Counted from the first letter of the stretch, positions 20,245-28,257 are shown. The stretch is DNA of 64,000 bases from Nostocoides_A vanveenii (GCF_039531165.1 NZ_BAAAPN010000045.1:124001-188000); one strand, 5' to 3'. Program-made: numbers and translations. The notes: generated by a model not told the origin, from the letters alone.

Positions 20245-20982
20245 CTAGGCGTGGGCGAGAATCCGCATCGTATGCCCGGGCGCTCTCCCGTCGAGGGCTT
20301 CGACGCTCACCGGCAGGCCAGTCGCCCGGTCGAGGCCGACCAGCCATTGCGTGGAGTACGCATAGCCCGGGTCCTCGTCGCGCGCTCGGAGCTCGCCGCC
20401 ATAATCCTGCCGCTCGGCGATCTCGCCATAGAGCAGGGCGCAACACGAGCACCGCGGCTCGTATGCCGTGGTGGGCCGCAATCGCGCCCACCACGTCTCG
20501 CGGCCATACCGTTCGGTCGTCGCCACTTCCTCAACGTCGGCGCCGGGCACGGTGACAAGACGGCCAGGGCCGTCGGGATCGGCCGGGTCGTCGGGCACCC
20601 ACTCGTGGCCGTCGGCGAGTTCGTAGGGGTCGAGCATCGCCAGCCAGTAGTAGTTGTGGAAGTAGAGGCCGTGGTCGTCGCCGTCGGTGCCGCTGGTGCG
20701 AGTGAGGACCAGGCCATCGGGGCGAAGGGTTGCCGGCCGGTCCGGTGGCTGGGGGCCGAAGTCGTGTCCCGCTGGTCGCGCGCGATCCGCGAGGTTTTCG
20801 CCAGGTCGCTCGACACGGGTCACTCGAACGTCGGACGGCCGTCGCAGCCGCGCATGCAGTGCCGGCCCACTCTTCTTCGGCCAGTGGAGGGTCGGCCAGT
20901 CGAGCTCGAACTCGACGGACTGCCACAGCCACGGTGCCGACCGCGCGAGGGCGCGCCAGTCGTCGGCGGTGGGGATCGTCAT
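20245..20982 (-). CDS. conserved protein of unknown function in the sigma factor operon
   Basis: 245 residues, not recognised. It is soluble and acidic, with many Trp, Tyr and Asp residues (for example LYFHNYYWLAMLDPYE and GRETWWARL) and a CSCC cluster in EPRCSCCALLYGEIAE. There is no signal peptide or membrane segment. The segment TQWLVGLDRATGLPVSVEAL near the C-terminus resembles conserved actinobacterial hypothetical proteins. The ATG overlaps the stop of the upstream propeller gene by 4 nt, so it is the third gene of the sigma operon and probably works with it. Confidence 0.7.
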   Translation of the reverse strand: MTIPTADDWRALARSAPWLWQSVEFELDWPTLHWPKKSGPALHARLRRPSDVRVTRVERPGENLADRARPAGHDFGPQPPDRPATLRPDGLVLTRTSGTDGDDHGLYFHNYYWLAMLDPYELADGHEWVPDDPADPDGPGRLVTVPGADVEEVATTERYGRETWWARLRPTTAYEPRCSCCALLYGEIAERQDYGGELRARDEDPGYAYSTQWLVGLDRATGLPVSVEALDGRAPGHTMRILAHA

Positions 20983-22349
20983 ACGGACAGCAGATCACGG
21001 GGTCGCCTGCGGCGCAGCCTGTTTTGTGCCGCCAGCCAGCCCAGAAGACCCAGTGTTCCGCCGAGGAGGGGCAGCACGGTGCGCGGGTGCCACGAGATCC
21101 AGGTGTCCTGTACCCCATAGAAGGCCGTATGCCGTTCGCCCGCCAGCGCGTCATCCGCCCAGTCCACGCAGGTCAGGTCGAGTGCGGGGTTGGCGACGAC
21201 CACCGGATCGCCGGCGACGCCCGCCAGCGTTGTCGACGTGGCGAGTGTCCGGTCGCTCTTCCACGGGACGAGCAGGCGGTTTTGCTGCCAGGCCAGGGGG
21301 CAATTGTCGTCCGCTTGCACGGGGATCTCGGGGATGTGCGAGTCCGCTGTCGGCGCGTTCACGTCCGGAATCAGTGCTCCGTTCGCCACGTCGAAAATGC
21401 GTACGTCCGTGGGATTGCCGGGCGCAGTGGGCGCGGACCGGAGAGCGAGCCGCGTGCCGTCCGGGGACAGCGATGCGCTGCCGATGACGAACTCGGGTCC
21501 AGGGCGCGTGCCGGTCGACTCCAGCGTCACGCCGGTGTCCTGCCAGCCGCCCCCGAGCCAGGTGGGATCGTAGATCTGCAGGGCGTAGTTCCGTCGATCC
21601 GAGAGGTACCCGACACCCAAGAGGCGCTGCCTTACGAACCCGACGAGGGTGACATTTCCGCGCGGAATGCCAAAGCTATGACCGTCGGTGTCCACGACCA
21701 CGCCCGCAAGCGCCATAGCAAAACCGTCCCGAGGCTCCCCGGTCAACGGGAGGTAGACCCACCGCGAGTCCGGGCTCCACACCATCTGGGTCTCGAGGTC
21801 CGGTCGCTGGGTAGCGGGATGGCCGAGGTCGACGGGACGGCCCGTCGCCAGATCGAGAAGCTGATAGGACTCACCGTCGGTATCCGCCGCAAAGCGGCCG
21901 TTCGGCGACACGCGCACCGCCCGGGCCGTGTCGCCGATTCCCGCGAGCCACTGCATCCGGCCGCTGGGGAGCACCGCATACGTGCCGGTCCGGTTCGGCT
22001 CGCCGCCAGCTGAGGTCGGGACCGGTGCCCAGGCAATCCCCGACACCGGTCCGGGTGCCGCGTTGCCATCGTCGATGCCGGTAATCCGCTCGGGGTAGCC
22101 GAGAGCGCGGGCGTCGGTGTGCTCGATCGAGGTCGCGGGCGGCGCCGGGCCGCGCTCGTATGCCGTGAGCCGGGCCACGCCGCCGCCCACCGCGGCTATC
22201 GCGGCCACGGATGCCGCCGTGACCGTCAGCCGGCGCCGGGTTCGGCGACGCCGCCCCTGCGACCACAGGTCGCCCGGCGGCTCGGACGGGGTCGCGCTCA
22301 GAGCCGAATCAGCCTGGTGCACAAGCAGATCGCGCAGGTCGACAGTCAT
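20979..22349 (-). CDS. membrane-anchored beta-propeller protein linked to a SigE-type sigma factor
   Basis: 456 residues. The cytoplasmic N-terminus (about 42 residues, ending in RRRRTRRR) is followed by a membrane helix near 43-62, a large exported domain, a second helix near 425-445 (TVLPLLGGTLGLLGWLAA) and a basic tail. The exported part has WD40/TolB-like blades (VRVSPNGRFAADTDGES, VWSPDSRWVYLPL, ASLSPDGTRLALRS). It overlaps the sigma gene stop by one base (TGATG) and has GGAGG upstream. A role as sensor or anti-sigma factor is inferred from context; no known anti-sigma domain is visible. Confidence 0.75.
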   Translation of the reverse strand: MTVDLRDLLVHQADSALSATPSEPPGDLWSQGRRRRTRRRLTVTAASVAAIAAVGGGVARLTAYERGPAPPATSIEHTDARALGYPERITGIDDGNAAPGPVSGIAWAPVPTSAGGEPNRTGTYAVLPSGRMQWLAGIGDTARAVRVSPNGRFAADTDGESYQLLDLATGRPVDLGHPATQRPDLETQMVWSPDSRWVYLPLTGEPRDGFAMALAGVVVDTDGHSFGIPRGNVTLVGFVRQRLLGVGYLSDRRNYALQIYDPTWLGGGWQDTGVTLESTGTRPGPEFVIGSASLSPDGTRLALRSAPTAPGNPTDVRIFDVANGALIPDVNAPTADSHIPEIPVQADDNCPLAWQQNRLLVPWKSDRTLATSTTLAGVAGDPVVVANPALDLTCVDWADDALAGERHTAFYGVQDTWISWHPRTVLPLLGGTLGLLGWLAAQNRLRRRRPRDLLSV

Positions 22350-22897
22350 CAAGGACCTCCCGGGAAGGGCTTGGTCTCGGTCGTGGTGCGTCCGGCCGGG
22401 ACGCCGAAATCGCTGGGTGTGAGCAGCGTGCGCAAGCGGGCCAGGGCGTCACGGGATTGCGACTTCACCGTCCCCACCGAGACCCCGAGCAGGCGGGCAG
22501 TCTCGACCTCGGTGAGGTCATCGACATAGCGCAGCACGACATACGCTCGTTGGCGGGTCGTCAGCTGCGCGAGCGCGGCGCCGACATCGACGCGGTCACT
22601 CACATCGATCGGCCCGGCCGGCGGAATCGATTGCGCCAGAACCACATCGGGCATCGGCCGTGGCTCCCGACCCCGCCGCCGCCAGCCGTCGATGGACCCG
22701 GTGACCAGGGCGCGCTTCACATACGCCTCGGGTGGCCCGCCGCGGATGATCGCCTCCCACCGCGAGGCCACCTTGACCAGGGTGTCCTGGAGCAGGTCGT
22801 CGGCAAGATGCGGATCGGCGGTCAGCAGATACGCCGTGCGCAGCAGCACCGGCCACCGGGCCCGCACGAAGGCCTCGAAATCCGCCTGCCCGTCCAC
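22349..22897 (-). CDS. RNA polymerase sigma factor, SigE family (ECF)
   Basis: 182 residues. Region 2 (FEAFVRARWPVLLRTAYLL ... ADDLLQDTLVKVASRW) and region 4 (LTTRQRAYVVLRYVDDLTE ... LGVSVGTVKSQSRDALARL) are typical of the actinobacterial SigE-family ECF factors. I chose GTG 22897, since AAAGGGTGG precedes it; the frame is open far upstream into the riboswitch region without other support. The propeller gene follows with a 1-nt overlap. The target promoters are unknown. Confidence 0.88.
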   Translation of the reverse strand: MDGQADFEAFVRARWPVLLRTAYLLTADPHLADDLLQDTLVKVASRWEAIIRGGPPEAYVKRALVTGSIDGWRRRGREPRPMPDVVLAQSIPPAGPIDVSDRVDVGAALAQLTTRQRAYVVLRYVDDLTEVETARLLGVSVGTVKSQSRDALARLRTLLTPSDFGVPAGRTTTETKPFPGGP

Positions 22898-23050
22898 ACC
22901 CACCCTTTCTGAGAAAGCCCACTCACACCTAACACGCTCGACCCAGCCCCCGCGGAGGGGGTGTACCGATGGGCGGGAGGCAACGGCATACGGCAATCTC
23001 GCGTGGCGGACGCCACGCACACCTGACGCGAGCGAGCGGCGGGGGCGAGG

Positions 23051-23056
23051 CATACT
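23051..23056 (+). promoter_or_regulatory. -10 box for the FMN riboswitch transcript
   Basis: CATACT lies 7 nt before the first base of the riboswitch P1 stem, so transcription probably begins at about 23063. Confidence 0.35.
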
Positions 23057-23063
23057 GGGGGCA

Positions 23064-23188
23064 CGTGCTCCGGGGTCGGTGTAATTCCGAACCGGTGGTG
23101 ACAGTCCACGACCCGTACACAGCCAGTGTGCGGTTGATCCGGTGAAACTCCGGGACCGACGGTGAAAGTCCGGATGGGAGGCAGCACG
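23064..23188 (+). ncRNA. FMN riboswitch (RFN element)
   Basis: The conserved RFN segments occur in order: GGGGTCGGTGTAATTCCG, then ACCGGTGGTGACAGTCCACG, then GGTTGATCCGGTGAAACTCC, then GACGGTGAAAGTCCGGATGG, ending GGAGGCAGCACG. The closing stem pairs CGTGC (23064-23068) with GCACG (23184-23188). The element senses flavin mononucleotide and normally turns off riboflavin synthesis or import genes. Here the only downstream gene is the PnuC/RibM-like transporter. The expression platform contains hairpins GACGGC-CGTAT-GCCGTC and CCGCGC-CCCT-GCGCGG, plus the ribosome-site hairpin listed separately. Confidence 0.95.
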
Positions 23189-23258
23189 TACCGACGGCCG
23201 TATGCCGTCCGCGCCCCTGCGCGGAACGCTCGTCCGCCCGAGGTGCACGTCCCCCGGA

Positions 23259-23295
23259 GTTCGTCCGAAGTGACACAACGACTCAAAGGACGAAC
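23259..23295 (+). promoter_or_regulatory. hairpin covering the ribosome binding site of the riboflavin transporter
   Basis: GTTCGTCC (23259-23266) is a perfect 8-bp complement of GGACGAAC (23288-23295), with a 21-nt loop. The right arm overlaps the AAAGGAC ribosome binding site in front of ATG 23301. Together with the riboswitch upstream this indicates control at the level of translation start. Proposed function is inference. Confidence 0.6.
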
Positions 23296-23300
23296 ACCAG

Positions 23301-24062
23301 ATGTCATCACTACTCATGGCCGCAGCGGCCGATGAGAATGTCTTTCAGCGGCTCATCAACGCCGCGATGCCGATCGGGAAATATCAACTCCACTGGCTCG
23401 AACTGATCGGCGTCCTCATCGGCGTCGTCTCGGCGTGGTTCGGCATGAAGCGGCGGGTGTGGGCCTGGCCCGTCGGTATCACCGCCAACATCATGCTCTT
23501 CTTCGTCTATATCGGCGCGACTCTCGGTGCGGGAGAGCGGATTCCGCTTTTCGGCCAGGCCGGGCGACAGATCTTCTTCATCGTCACGAGCATCTATGGC
23601 TGGTGGCGTTGGTCGCAGCTGCAGAAGCGCGCGGGTGGCGGCGATGCGCCGGCGATCACACCGCGGTGGATGACCACGCGCGAGCGCGCCATCGTTATCG
23701 CCGGCTGGTTGCTCGGGACCGTCGTCGTTCACCAGGTCTTCGTCGCCCTGTGGAACGCCGCCCCGAACCCCTACTGGCAACCGCAGTGGTGGTACTACTG
23801 GTGCGACGCCTGGATCTTCGTCGGGTCCTTCGTCGCCACCTATGCGATGGCGCGGGGCTGGAACGAGTTCTGGCTCGCGTGGATCGGCGTCGACCTGGTC
23901 GGTGTGCCGCTCGGCTTCGCGACCGACTACGTCCCGACGGCCGTCATGTACACCTTTTACGGCCTCTTCGTCCTCTACGGCTTCAGCCAGTGGGTCAAGG
24001 CGACCAATGAGGCCAAGCGGGTGCCCGCCCCGGACGTGCTGGCGGACGCGGCCGCCCGCTGA
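23301..24062 (+). CDS. ribM: PnuC-family riboflavin transporter (RibM/PnuX-like)
   Basis: 253 residues, with about 7 predicted hydrophobic helices, for example HWLELIGVLIGVVSAWFGM, AWPVGITANIMLFFVYIGA and YVPTAVMYTFYGLFVLYGF. The aromatic motif IYGWWRW corresponds to the vitamin-binding WxxW region of PnuC carriers. PnuC members import nicotinamide riboside, thiamine or riboflavin. The FMN riboswitch directly upstream assigns this one to riboflavin, as for RibM of corynebacteria and Streptomyces. No ECF energy module is nearby, so it is expected to act as a facilitator driven by intracellular phosphorylation. Confidence 0.9.
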   Translation: MSSLLMAAAADENVFQRLINAAMPIGKYQLHWLELIGVLIGVVSAWFGMKRRVWAWPVGITANIMLFFVYIGATLGAGERIPLFGQAGRQIFFIVTSIYGWWRWSQLQKRAGGGDAPAITPRWMTTRERAIVIAGWLLGTVVVHQVFVALWNAAPNPYWQPQWWYYWCDAWIFVGSFVATYAMARGWNEFWLAWIGVDLVGVPLGFATDYVPTAVMYTFYGLFVLYGFSQWVKATNEAKRVPAPDVLADAAAR

Positions 24063-24075
24063 CGCCGCGCAGGCC

Positions 24076-24081
24076 TACCCT
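24076..24081 (+). promoter_or_regulatory. -10 box for leaderless hisE
   Basis: TACCCT followed by 7 nt and the GTG of hisE. A nearly identical arrangement (TACCCT-N6-GTG) precedes hisG. Confidence 0.4.
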
Positions 24082-24088
24082 GGCGCGC

Positions 24089-24352
24089 GTGAAGACCTTC
24101 GACGCGCTGTATGCCGAGCTGGCCGAGCGGGCACGCACCCGCCCGGCCGGCTCGGGGACCGTCCGCGCCCTGGACGCGGGCGTGCATACGATCGGCAAGA
24201 AGATCGTCGAGGAGGCCGCCGAGGTGTGGATGGCCGCCGAATACGAGGGCCGCGAGAAGACGGCGGAGGAGATCAGTCAGCTCCTCTATCACCTGCAGGT
24301 GCTCATGCTCGCCTGCGAGTTGACGCCGGAGGATGTCTACCGGCATCTGTGA
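24089..24352 (+). CDS. hisE: phosphoribosyl-ATP diphosphatase
   Basis: 87 residues, the normal size for a stand-alone HisE. It hydrolyses phosphoribosyl-ATP to phosphoribosyl-AMP in histidine synthesis. The MazG-like all-alpha fold shows the metal-binding EEAAEVWMAA (E-E-x-x-E) and the later EEISQLLYHLQVL segment. The GTG start lies 26 nt after the transporter stop and 7 nt after a -10-like TACCCT. hisG follows 60 nt later with its own promoter box. In relatives hisE follows ribH, which is absent here. Confidence 0.94.
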   Translation: MKTFDALYAELAERARTRPAGSGTVRALDAGVHTIGKKIVEEAAEVWMAAEYEGREKTAEEISQLLYHLQVLMLACELTPEDVYRHL

Positions 24353-24403
24353 GCGGCAGCGTCGCTGGCTGAGCACCGGGCTCGGGGCGTTGGCGACCTC
24401 GCA

Positions 24404-24409
24404 TACCCT
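24404..24409 (+). promoter_or_regulatory. -10 box for leaderless hisG
   Basis: TACCCT followed by 6 nt and the GTG of hisG. Confidence 0.45.
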
Positions 24410-24415
24410 GGCCGG

Positions 24416-25261
24416 GTGCTGCGTCTTGCCGTCCCCAACAAGGGCTCGCTCTCGGATTCCGCGATCGCGATGCTCAAGGAAGCGGGCTACCGGACCCGCC
24501 GCGATCCCAAGGAATTGGTGGTCACCGACGCCGACAACAGCGTCGAATTCTTCTATCTGCGCCCGCGCGACATCGCCGTCTATGTCGGATCGGGGACGGT
24601 GGACGCCGGCATCACCGGCCGCGACCTGCTCCTGGACGCCGGCTCGGGCGCCGAGGAGGTGATGGCGCTCGGCTTCGGCGCGTCAACCTTCCGGTATGCC
24701 GCCCGCCCCGGTGAGATCGCCGACGTCGCCGCGATCTCCAGTCGCCGCGTGGCGACGTCCTATCCGGGGCTGGTCGCCAAGCATCTCGCGCAGGCCGGCG
24801 TGCAGGCGGACGTCGTCCGGTTGGACGGCGCCGTCGAGACGGCCATCACGCTGGGTGTCGCCGATGTCATCGCGGATGTGGTGGAGACCGGGACCACGCT
24901 GCGGGCGCAGGGCCTCGAGCCCTTCGGCGAGCCGATCCTGCGCAGCGAGGCGGTCTTCATCCGCCGGCCCGGGACCAGCCAGGGTGGTGCGGTGGAGGTC
25001 GTGCGGCGGCGCCTCGTCGGCGTCGTGACCGCGCGGCACTATGTGATGTTGGACTACGACTGCCCGGCCGAGTTGGTTCAGGAGGCCTGCCGGGTGACGC
25101 CGGGGCTGGAGTCGCCGACCGTCTCGCCGATGCAAAACCCAGCGTGGCTGGCGGTGCGAGCGATGGTGCCCCGCGCGCAGACCAACCGGGTCATGGATGC
25201 GCTCTACGATCTCGGAGCCCGGGCCATCCTTGTCACCGAGATCTCGGCATGCCGGCTCTGA
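24416..25261 (+). CDS. hisG: ATP phosphoribosyltransferase (long form)
   Basis: 281 residues. It catalyses the committed step of histidine synthesis, ATP + PRPP to phosphoribosyl-ATP. The N-terminal LRLAVPNKGSLSD, the PRPP-binding GVADVIADVVETGTTLR near 142-158, and a C-terminal ACT-like regulatory domain (MVPRAQTNRVMDALYDLGARAI) are visible. The ACT-like domain identifies the long form, which is inhibited by histidine and needs no HisZ. The 3' end overlaps the following PH-domain gene by 13 nt. Confidence 0.95.
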   Translation: MLRLAVPNKGSLSDSAIAMLKEAGYRTRRDPKELVVTDADNSVEFFYLRPRDIAVYVGSGTVDAGITGRDLLLDAGSGAEEVMALGFGASTFRYAARPGEIADVAAISSRRVATSYPGLVAKHLAQAGVQADVVRLDGAVETAITLGVADVIADVVETGTTLRAQGLEPFGEPILRSEAVFIRRPGTSQGGAVEVVRRRLVGVVTARHYVMLDYDCPAELVQEACRVTPGLESPTVSPMQNPAWLAVRAMVPRAQTNRVMDALYDLGARAILVTEISACRL

Positions 25262-25695
25262 GTGAGCCTTTCGTGCCGGGCCGCGGCCGGCGGGTCGCGC
25301 TCGCCGCGGCCGGGATCTCCGTGGGCCTCTTCGGCGTCGTCGCCTGGCTGTTGCCCGGGCCCGATGAGGGTGGCGACTGGCGCCTCGGCGACCGGCTGAT
25401 GATGTGGGGGCTGGGCCTGGCGATTGCTGCCTTGATGGCCCGGTATGCCCGCATCGGTGCCTGGCCGTTCGCGTCCGGGCTGCGCGTGCGCAATCTGCTG
25501 CTGACCCGGGAGATCCCGTGGGCCGAGATCGAGGACGTCCGCTTCGGCGGCGGCGAACCCTGGGTGCAACTTGAGTTGATCGACGGCGAAACGCTTGCGG
25601 TCATGGCCATCCAGCGGGCCGACGGGCCGCGCGGCCAAGGCGAGGCCGAGCGGCTCGCCGCGCTGGTCGCCGAACGTCAACGCCCGGCTGACTAG
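25249..25695 (+). CDS. PH domain-containing membrane protein
   Basis: 148 residues. Two hydrophobic segments (about residues 17-37 and 52-66) are followed by a C-terminal domain with RVRNLLLTREIPWAEIEDVRF and VQLELIDGETLAVMAIQRAD. This pattern matches the bacterial PH-like domain family found next to hisG in actinobacteria. The function is not known. The ATG at 25249 overlaps the end of hisG, and the longer frame lies inside hisG. Membrane anchoring with the domain in the cytoplasm is inferred. Confidence 0.75.
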   Translation: MPALSEPFVPGRGRRVALAAAGISVGLFGVVAWLLPGPDEGGDWRLGDRLMMWGLGLAIAALMARYARIGAWPFASGLRVRNLLLTREIPWAEIEDVRFGGGEPWVQLELIDGETLAVMAIQRADGPRGQGEAERLAALVAERQRPAD

Positions 25696-25802
25696 GGTGC
25701 TTGGCTGCGGGTCCGCGTGGTGTTAGTTTCATGGGCGGCCCGAGCAGGGGATGCCCGGGCCTGGCGCTGATCGGACGCCGCCCCTCGATGAAGAAGGAAT
25801 CC

Positions 25803-26762
25803 ATGACCACGCTGTCCACTCGCCTGACCGCAGGTGCCGGGCTCGCCGCCCTCGTCGGCCTCGCACTCGCGCCTGGCGCGTCCACCGCGGAGAGCGCCCC
25901 GCGCTCCCTGCCGGGCACCCTCGTTCCCGTTTACGCCGGTCCGGCGGCGACCACGCAGAGCGTCGTCGAGGACGCGCAGAGCGCCGCGAAGGCTGCTCCC
26001 ACGGCGAAGTTCGTCGTCACCTACACCGGCTTCACAGCCGAGGCCAAGGCGGCCTTCCAGCGGGCCGTCAACACCTGGGCGGGCAAGCTCAACACCACCG
26101 TCCCGGTCACCGTCAAGGCCAGCTGGGAGCCGCTCGGCCCCGGCGTGCTCGGTGCGGCCGGTCCGTCCGCCGTGTGGGACATCGGTGGCGTCTGGAATGT
26201 CGACGCGATCGCCAACAAGAAGGCCGGCAAGCAACTGAACGCCTCGCCGGACATCGTCGCGCGCTTCAGCAGCAACTTCACCAACTGGTGGTTCGGAACC
26301 GGCCCGGCGCCGGTCGGGAAGTACGACTTCCAGAGTGTCGTGACCCACGAGCTCGGCCACGGCGTCGGCTTCCTCGGCGTCGGCAACGCGTCCGGGAGCA
26401 CCGGAACGGTGAAGTATCAGGGCAAGAACACGGCATACGACCGCTACACGCGGCTCGGGTCGACCGCCACCAGCCCGCTGCTGTGGAAGATGCCCGACAA
26501 CTCCACTCAACTCGGCTCGGCGCTCAAGAGCAACAACGTCTTCTTCGACAGCCCGGGCGTGCGCACGGCCAATGGCGGCAAGTCGGCAAAGCTCTACGCG
26601 CCCTCGACGTGGCGCCAGGGCAGCAGCTACAGCCACCTGGACGAGACGACCTTCCCCAAGGGCAACCAGAACTCGCTGATGACCTATGCCATCAGCGACG
26701 GCGAGACCATTCGCACCCCTGGCCCGGTCACCCTCGCCCTGCTGAAGACGATCGGCTGGTAA
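25803..26762 (+). CDS. secreted zinc metalloprotease-like protein
   Basis: 319 residues with a clear signal peptide (TAGAGLAALVGLALAPGASTAES). The zinc motif THELGHGVGFLG lies near residue 183: His, Glu and His of HExxH are present. The third metzincin ligand position is Gly rather than His or Asp. A later YSHLDETTF and a Met-turn-like NSLMTY follow, so the SHLD His may supply the third ligand. The ATG 25803 is preceded by AAGGA at short spacing; ATG 25788 is an alternative. The substrate is unknown. It interrupts hisG and hisF. Confidence 0.8.
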   Translation: MTTLSTRLTAGAGLAALVGLALAPGASTAESAPRSLPGTLVPVYAGPAATTQSVVEDAQSAAKAAPTAKFVVTYTGFTAEAKAAFQRAVNTWAGKLNTTVPVTVKASWEPLGPGVLGAAGPSAVWDIGGVWNVDAIANKKAGKQLNASPDIVARFSSNFTNWWFGTGPAPVGKYDFQSVVTHELGHGVGFLGVGNASGSTGTVKYQGKNTAYDRYTRLGSTATSPLLWKMPDNSTQLGSALKSNNVFFDSPGVRTANGGKSAKLYAPSTWRQGSSYSHLDETTFPKGNQNSLMTYAISDGETIRTPGPVTLALLKTIGW

Positions 26763-26773
26763 GCGAGGCCGCT

Positions 26774-26779
26774 TAGGGT
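26774..26779 (+). promoter_or_regulatory. -10 box for leaderless hisF
   Basis: TAGGGT followed by 7 nt and the ATG of hisF. Confidence 0.45.
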
Positions 26780-26786
26780 TGGCGCC

Positions 26787-27560
26787 ATGGCTTTGGCAGC
26801 GCGCGTGATCCCGTGTCTCGACGTGGATGCCGGGCGGGTGGTCAAAGGGGTCAACTTTGTCGACCTCGTCGATGCCGGCGATCCTGTCGAGCTCGCCAAG
26901 GCCTATGACGCCCAGGGCGCCGACGAGCTCACCTTTCTCGACGTCACCGCCAGCAGTGGCGGCCGCGAGACGACGTATGACGTGGTTCGACGGACGGCGG
27001 AACAGGTGTTCATCCCGCTCACGGTCGGCGGCGGTGTGCGCGGTGTCGACGATGTCGACAATTTGCTGCGCGCCGGCGCCGACAAGGTCGGGGTGAACAC
27101 CGCGGCGATCGTCCGCCCGGAGTTGATCGCCGAGATCGCCGATCGCTTCGGTGCCCAGGTGCTCGTGCTCTCCGCCGACGTCCGGCGCCGCCGTCTTCGG
27201 GACGGCGCGCCGGCCGGCGGGTTCGAGGTCACCACGCACGGCGGTCGCCAGGGCACGGGTCTCGACGCTGTCGCGTGGTGCGCTCGAGCCGCTGAACTCG
27301 GTGCCGGAGAGATCCTCCTGAACTCGATGGACGCCGACGGCACGACGGCCGGCTTCGACATCGAGTTGATCGAATTGGTCCGGGCGGCCGTCACCATCCC
27401 GGTGATCGCCAGCGGGGGCGCCGGCACCCCCGGCCACTTCGCCGAGGCCCTCGACGCGGGGGCCGATGCGGTCCTCGCGGCCTCGGTCTTCCATTTCGGC
27501 ACACTGACGATCGCCCAGGTCAAGGACGCCATCCGGGCGCACGGGCACCCGGTGCGCTGA
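26787..27560 (+). CDS. hisF: imidazole glycerol phosphate synthase, cyclase subunit
   Basis: 257 residues. With HisH it converts PRFAR and ammonia to imidazole glycerol phosphate and AICAR. The half-barrel repeats are visible: RVIPCLDVDAGRVVKGVNF with the catalytic Asp and the phosphate site, ELTFLDVTAS, VGGGVRGVDDV, and ASGGAGTPGHFAEAL. The second catalytic Asp lies in LNSMDADGTTAGFD. HisH is not in this window. A box for leaderless initiation precedes the ATG. Confidence 0.96.
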   Translation: MALAARVIPCLDVDAGRVVKGVNFVDLVDAGDPVELAKAYDAQGADELTFLDVTASSGGRETTYDVVRRTAEQVFIPLTVGGGVRGVDDVDNLLRAGADKVGVNTAAIVRPELIAEIADRFGAQVLVLSADVRRRRLRDGAPAGGFEVTTHGGRQGTGLDAVAWCARAAELGAGEILLNSMDADGTTAGFDIELIELVRAAVTIPVIASGGAGTPGHFAEALDAGADAVLAASVFHFGTLTIAQVKDAIRAHGHPVR

Positions 27561-27615
27561 CGCTCGGTGCGGCGTCTGGTTAGGGGTTGTCGGAGCCACC
27601 GTGCAGGATGGACGT

Positions 27616-28254
27616 ATGACGAGATTCGCCCATGCGGAGCGCGAGGCCCTCTGCGACACCTTTCTGACCGTCGGCCCGGAGGCGCCCACGCTGTGCGGCG
27701 GATGGAAGAGCGCCGACCTAGCCGTTCACCTCGTGATCCGTGACGGCCGGCCCGATCTGCTGCTCGGCGAGATGCTCCCGGTTGTCGGCGGGTGGGCCAA
27801 GTCGCGCCAGCGCGCGATGCGTCACCAGCCCTGGCCCGAGCTGGTCGAGGCCGTCCGCACCGGTCCGCCGATCTACTCGCCAACCCACATCGGCCCGGTC
27901 GATGAGTTGGTCAACCTGGTCGAGTTCTATATCCACCACGAGGACGTCCTGCGCGGTGAGCCGGGGCTGGAGCATCGCGCCATCCCCGAGGCCGAGCAGC
28001 GCGCGCTGTGGACGGCATTGAGCCGGATGGCCAAGCTGATGTTCCGCCGCGCCGCCACCGGCGCCGAGTTGGTCAGCCCCTACGGCCGCGTGGTCGCCAA
28101 GTCGCCGACTCGTCTCGGCAGCGTCACGATCGAAGGCACTCCCGGCGAACTGGTGCTCGCGGCATACGGCCGGCATCGCGTCGCGGACATCTCCACGCGG
28201 GGCCGCGACGAGGCCGTCGAAGCGCTCTGGGCCGGCAAGCTCGGGCTCGCCTGA
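27616..28254 (+). CDS. TIGR03085 family (DinB-like, maleylpyruvate isomerase N-terminal) protein
   Basis: 212 residues. The N-terminal four-helix metal-binding fold of the mycothiol-dependent isomerase/DinB superfamily is recognisable: EREALCDTFL, PTLCGGWKSADLAVHLVIRD, with the metal-binding His in the latter, and EFYIHHEDVLRG with further His residues. The function is not established; actinobacterial members are often assumed to be thiol-dependent. I chose ATG 27616 because AGGA precedes it; CAGGAT also lies 6 nt before it, which would fit a leaderless start. The ABC transporter pair follows 3 nt later. Confidence 0.8.
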   Translation: MTRFAHAEREALCDTFLTVGPEAPTLCGGWKSADLAVHLVIRDGRPDLLLGEMLPVVGGWAKSRQRAMRHQPWPELVEAVRTGPPIYSPTHIGPVDELVNLVEFYIHHEDVLRGEPGLEHRAIPEAEQRALWTALSRMAKLMFRRAATGAELVSPYGRVVAKSPTRLGSVTIEGTPGELVLAAYGRHRVADISTRGRDEAVEALWAGKLGLA

Positions 28255-28257
28255 CGT

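Noticed and set aside
22905..22917. CTTTC-TGA-GAAAG inverted repeat upstream of the sigma gene as an operator
   Set aside because: Only 5-bp arms and it overlaps the ribosome binding site region; too weak to claim.
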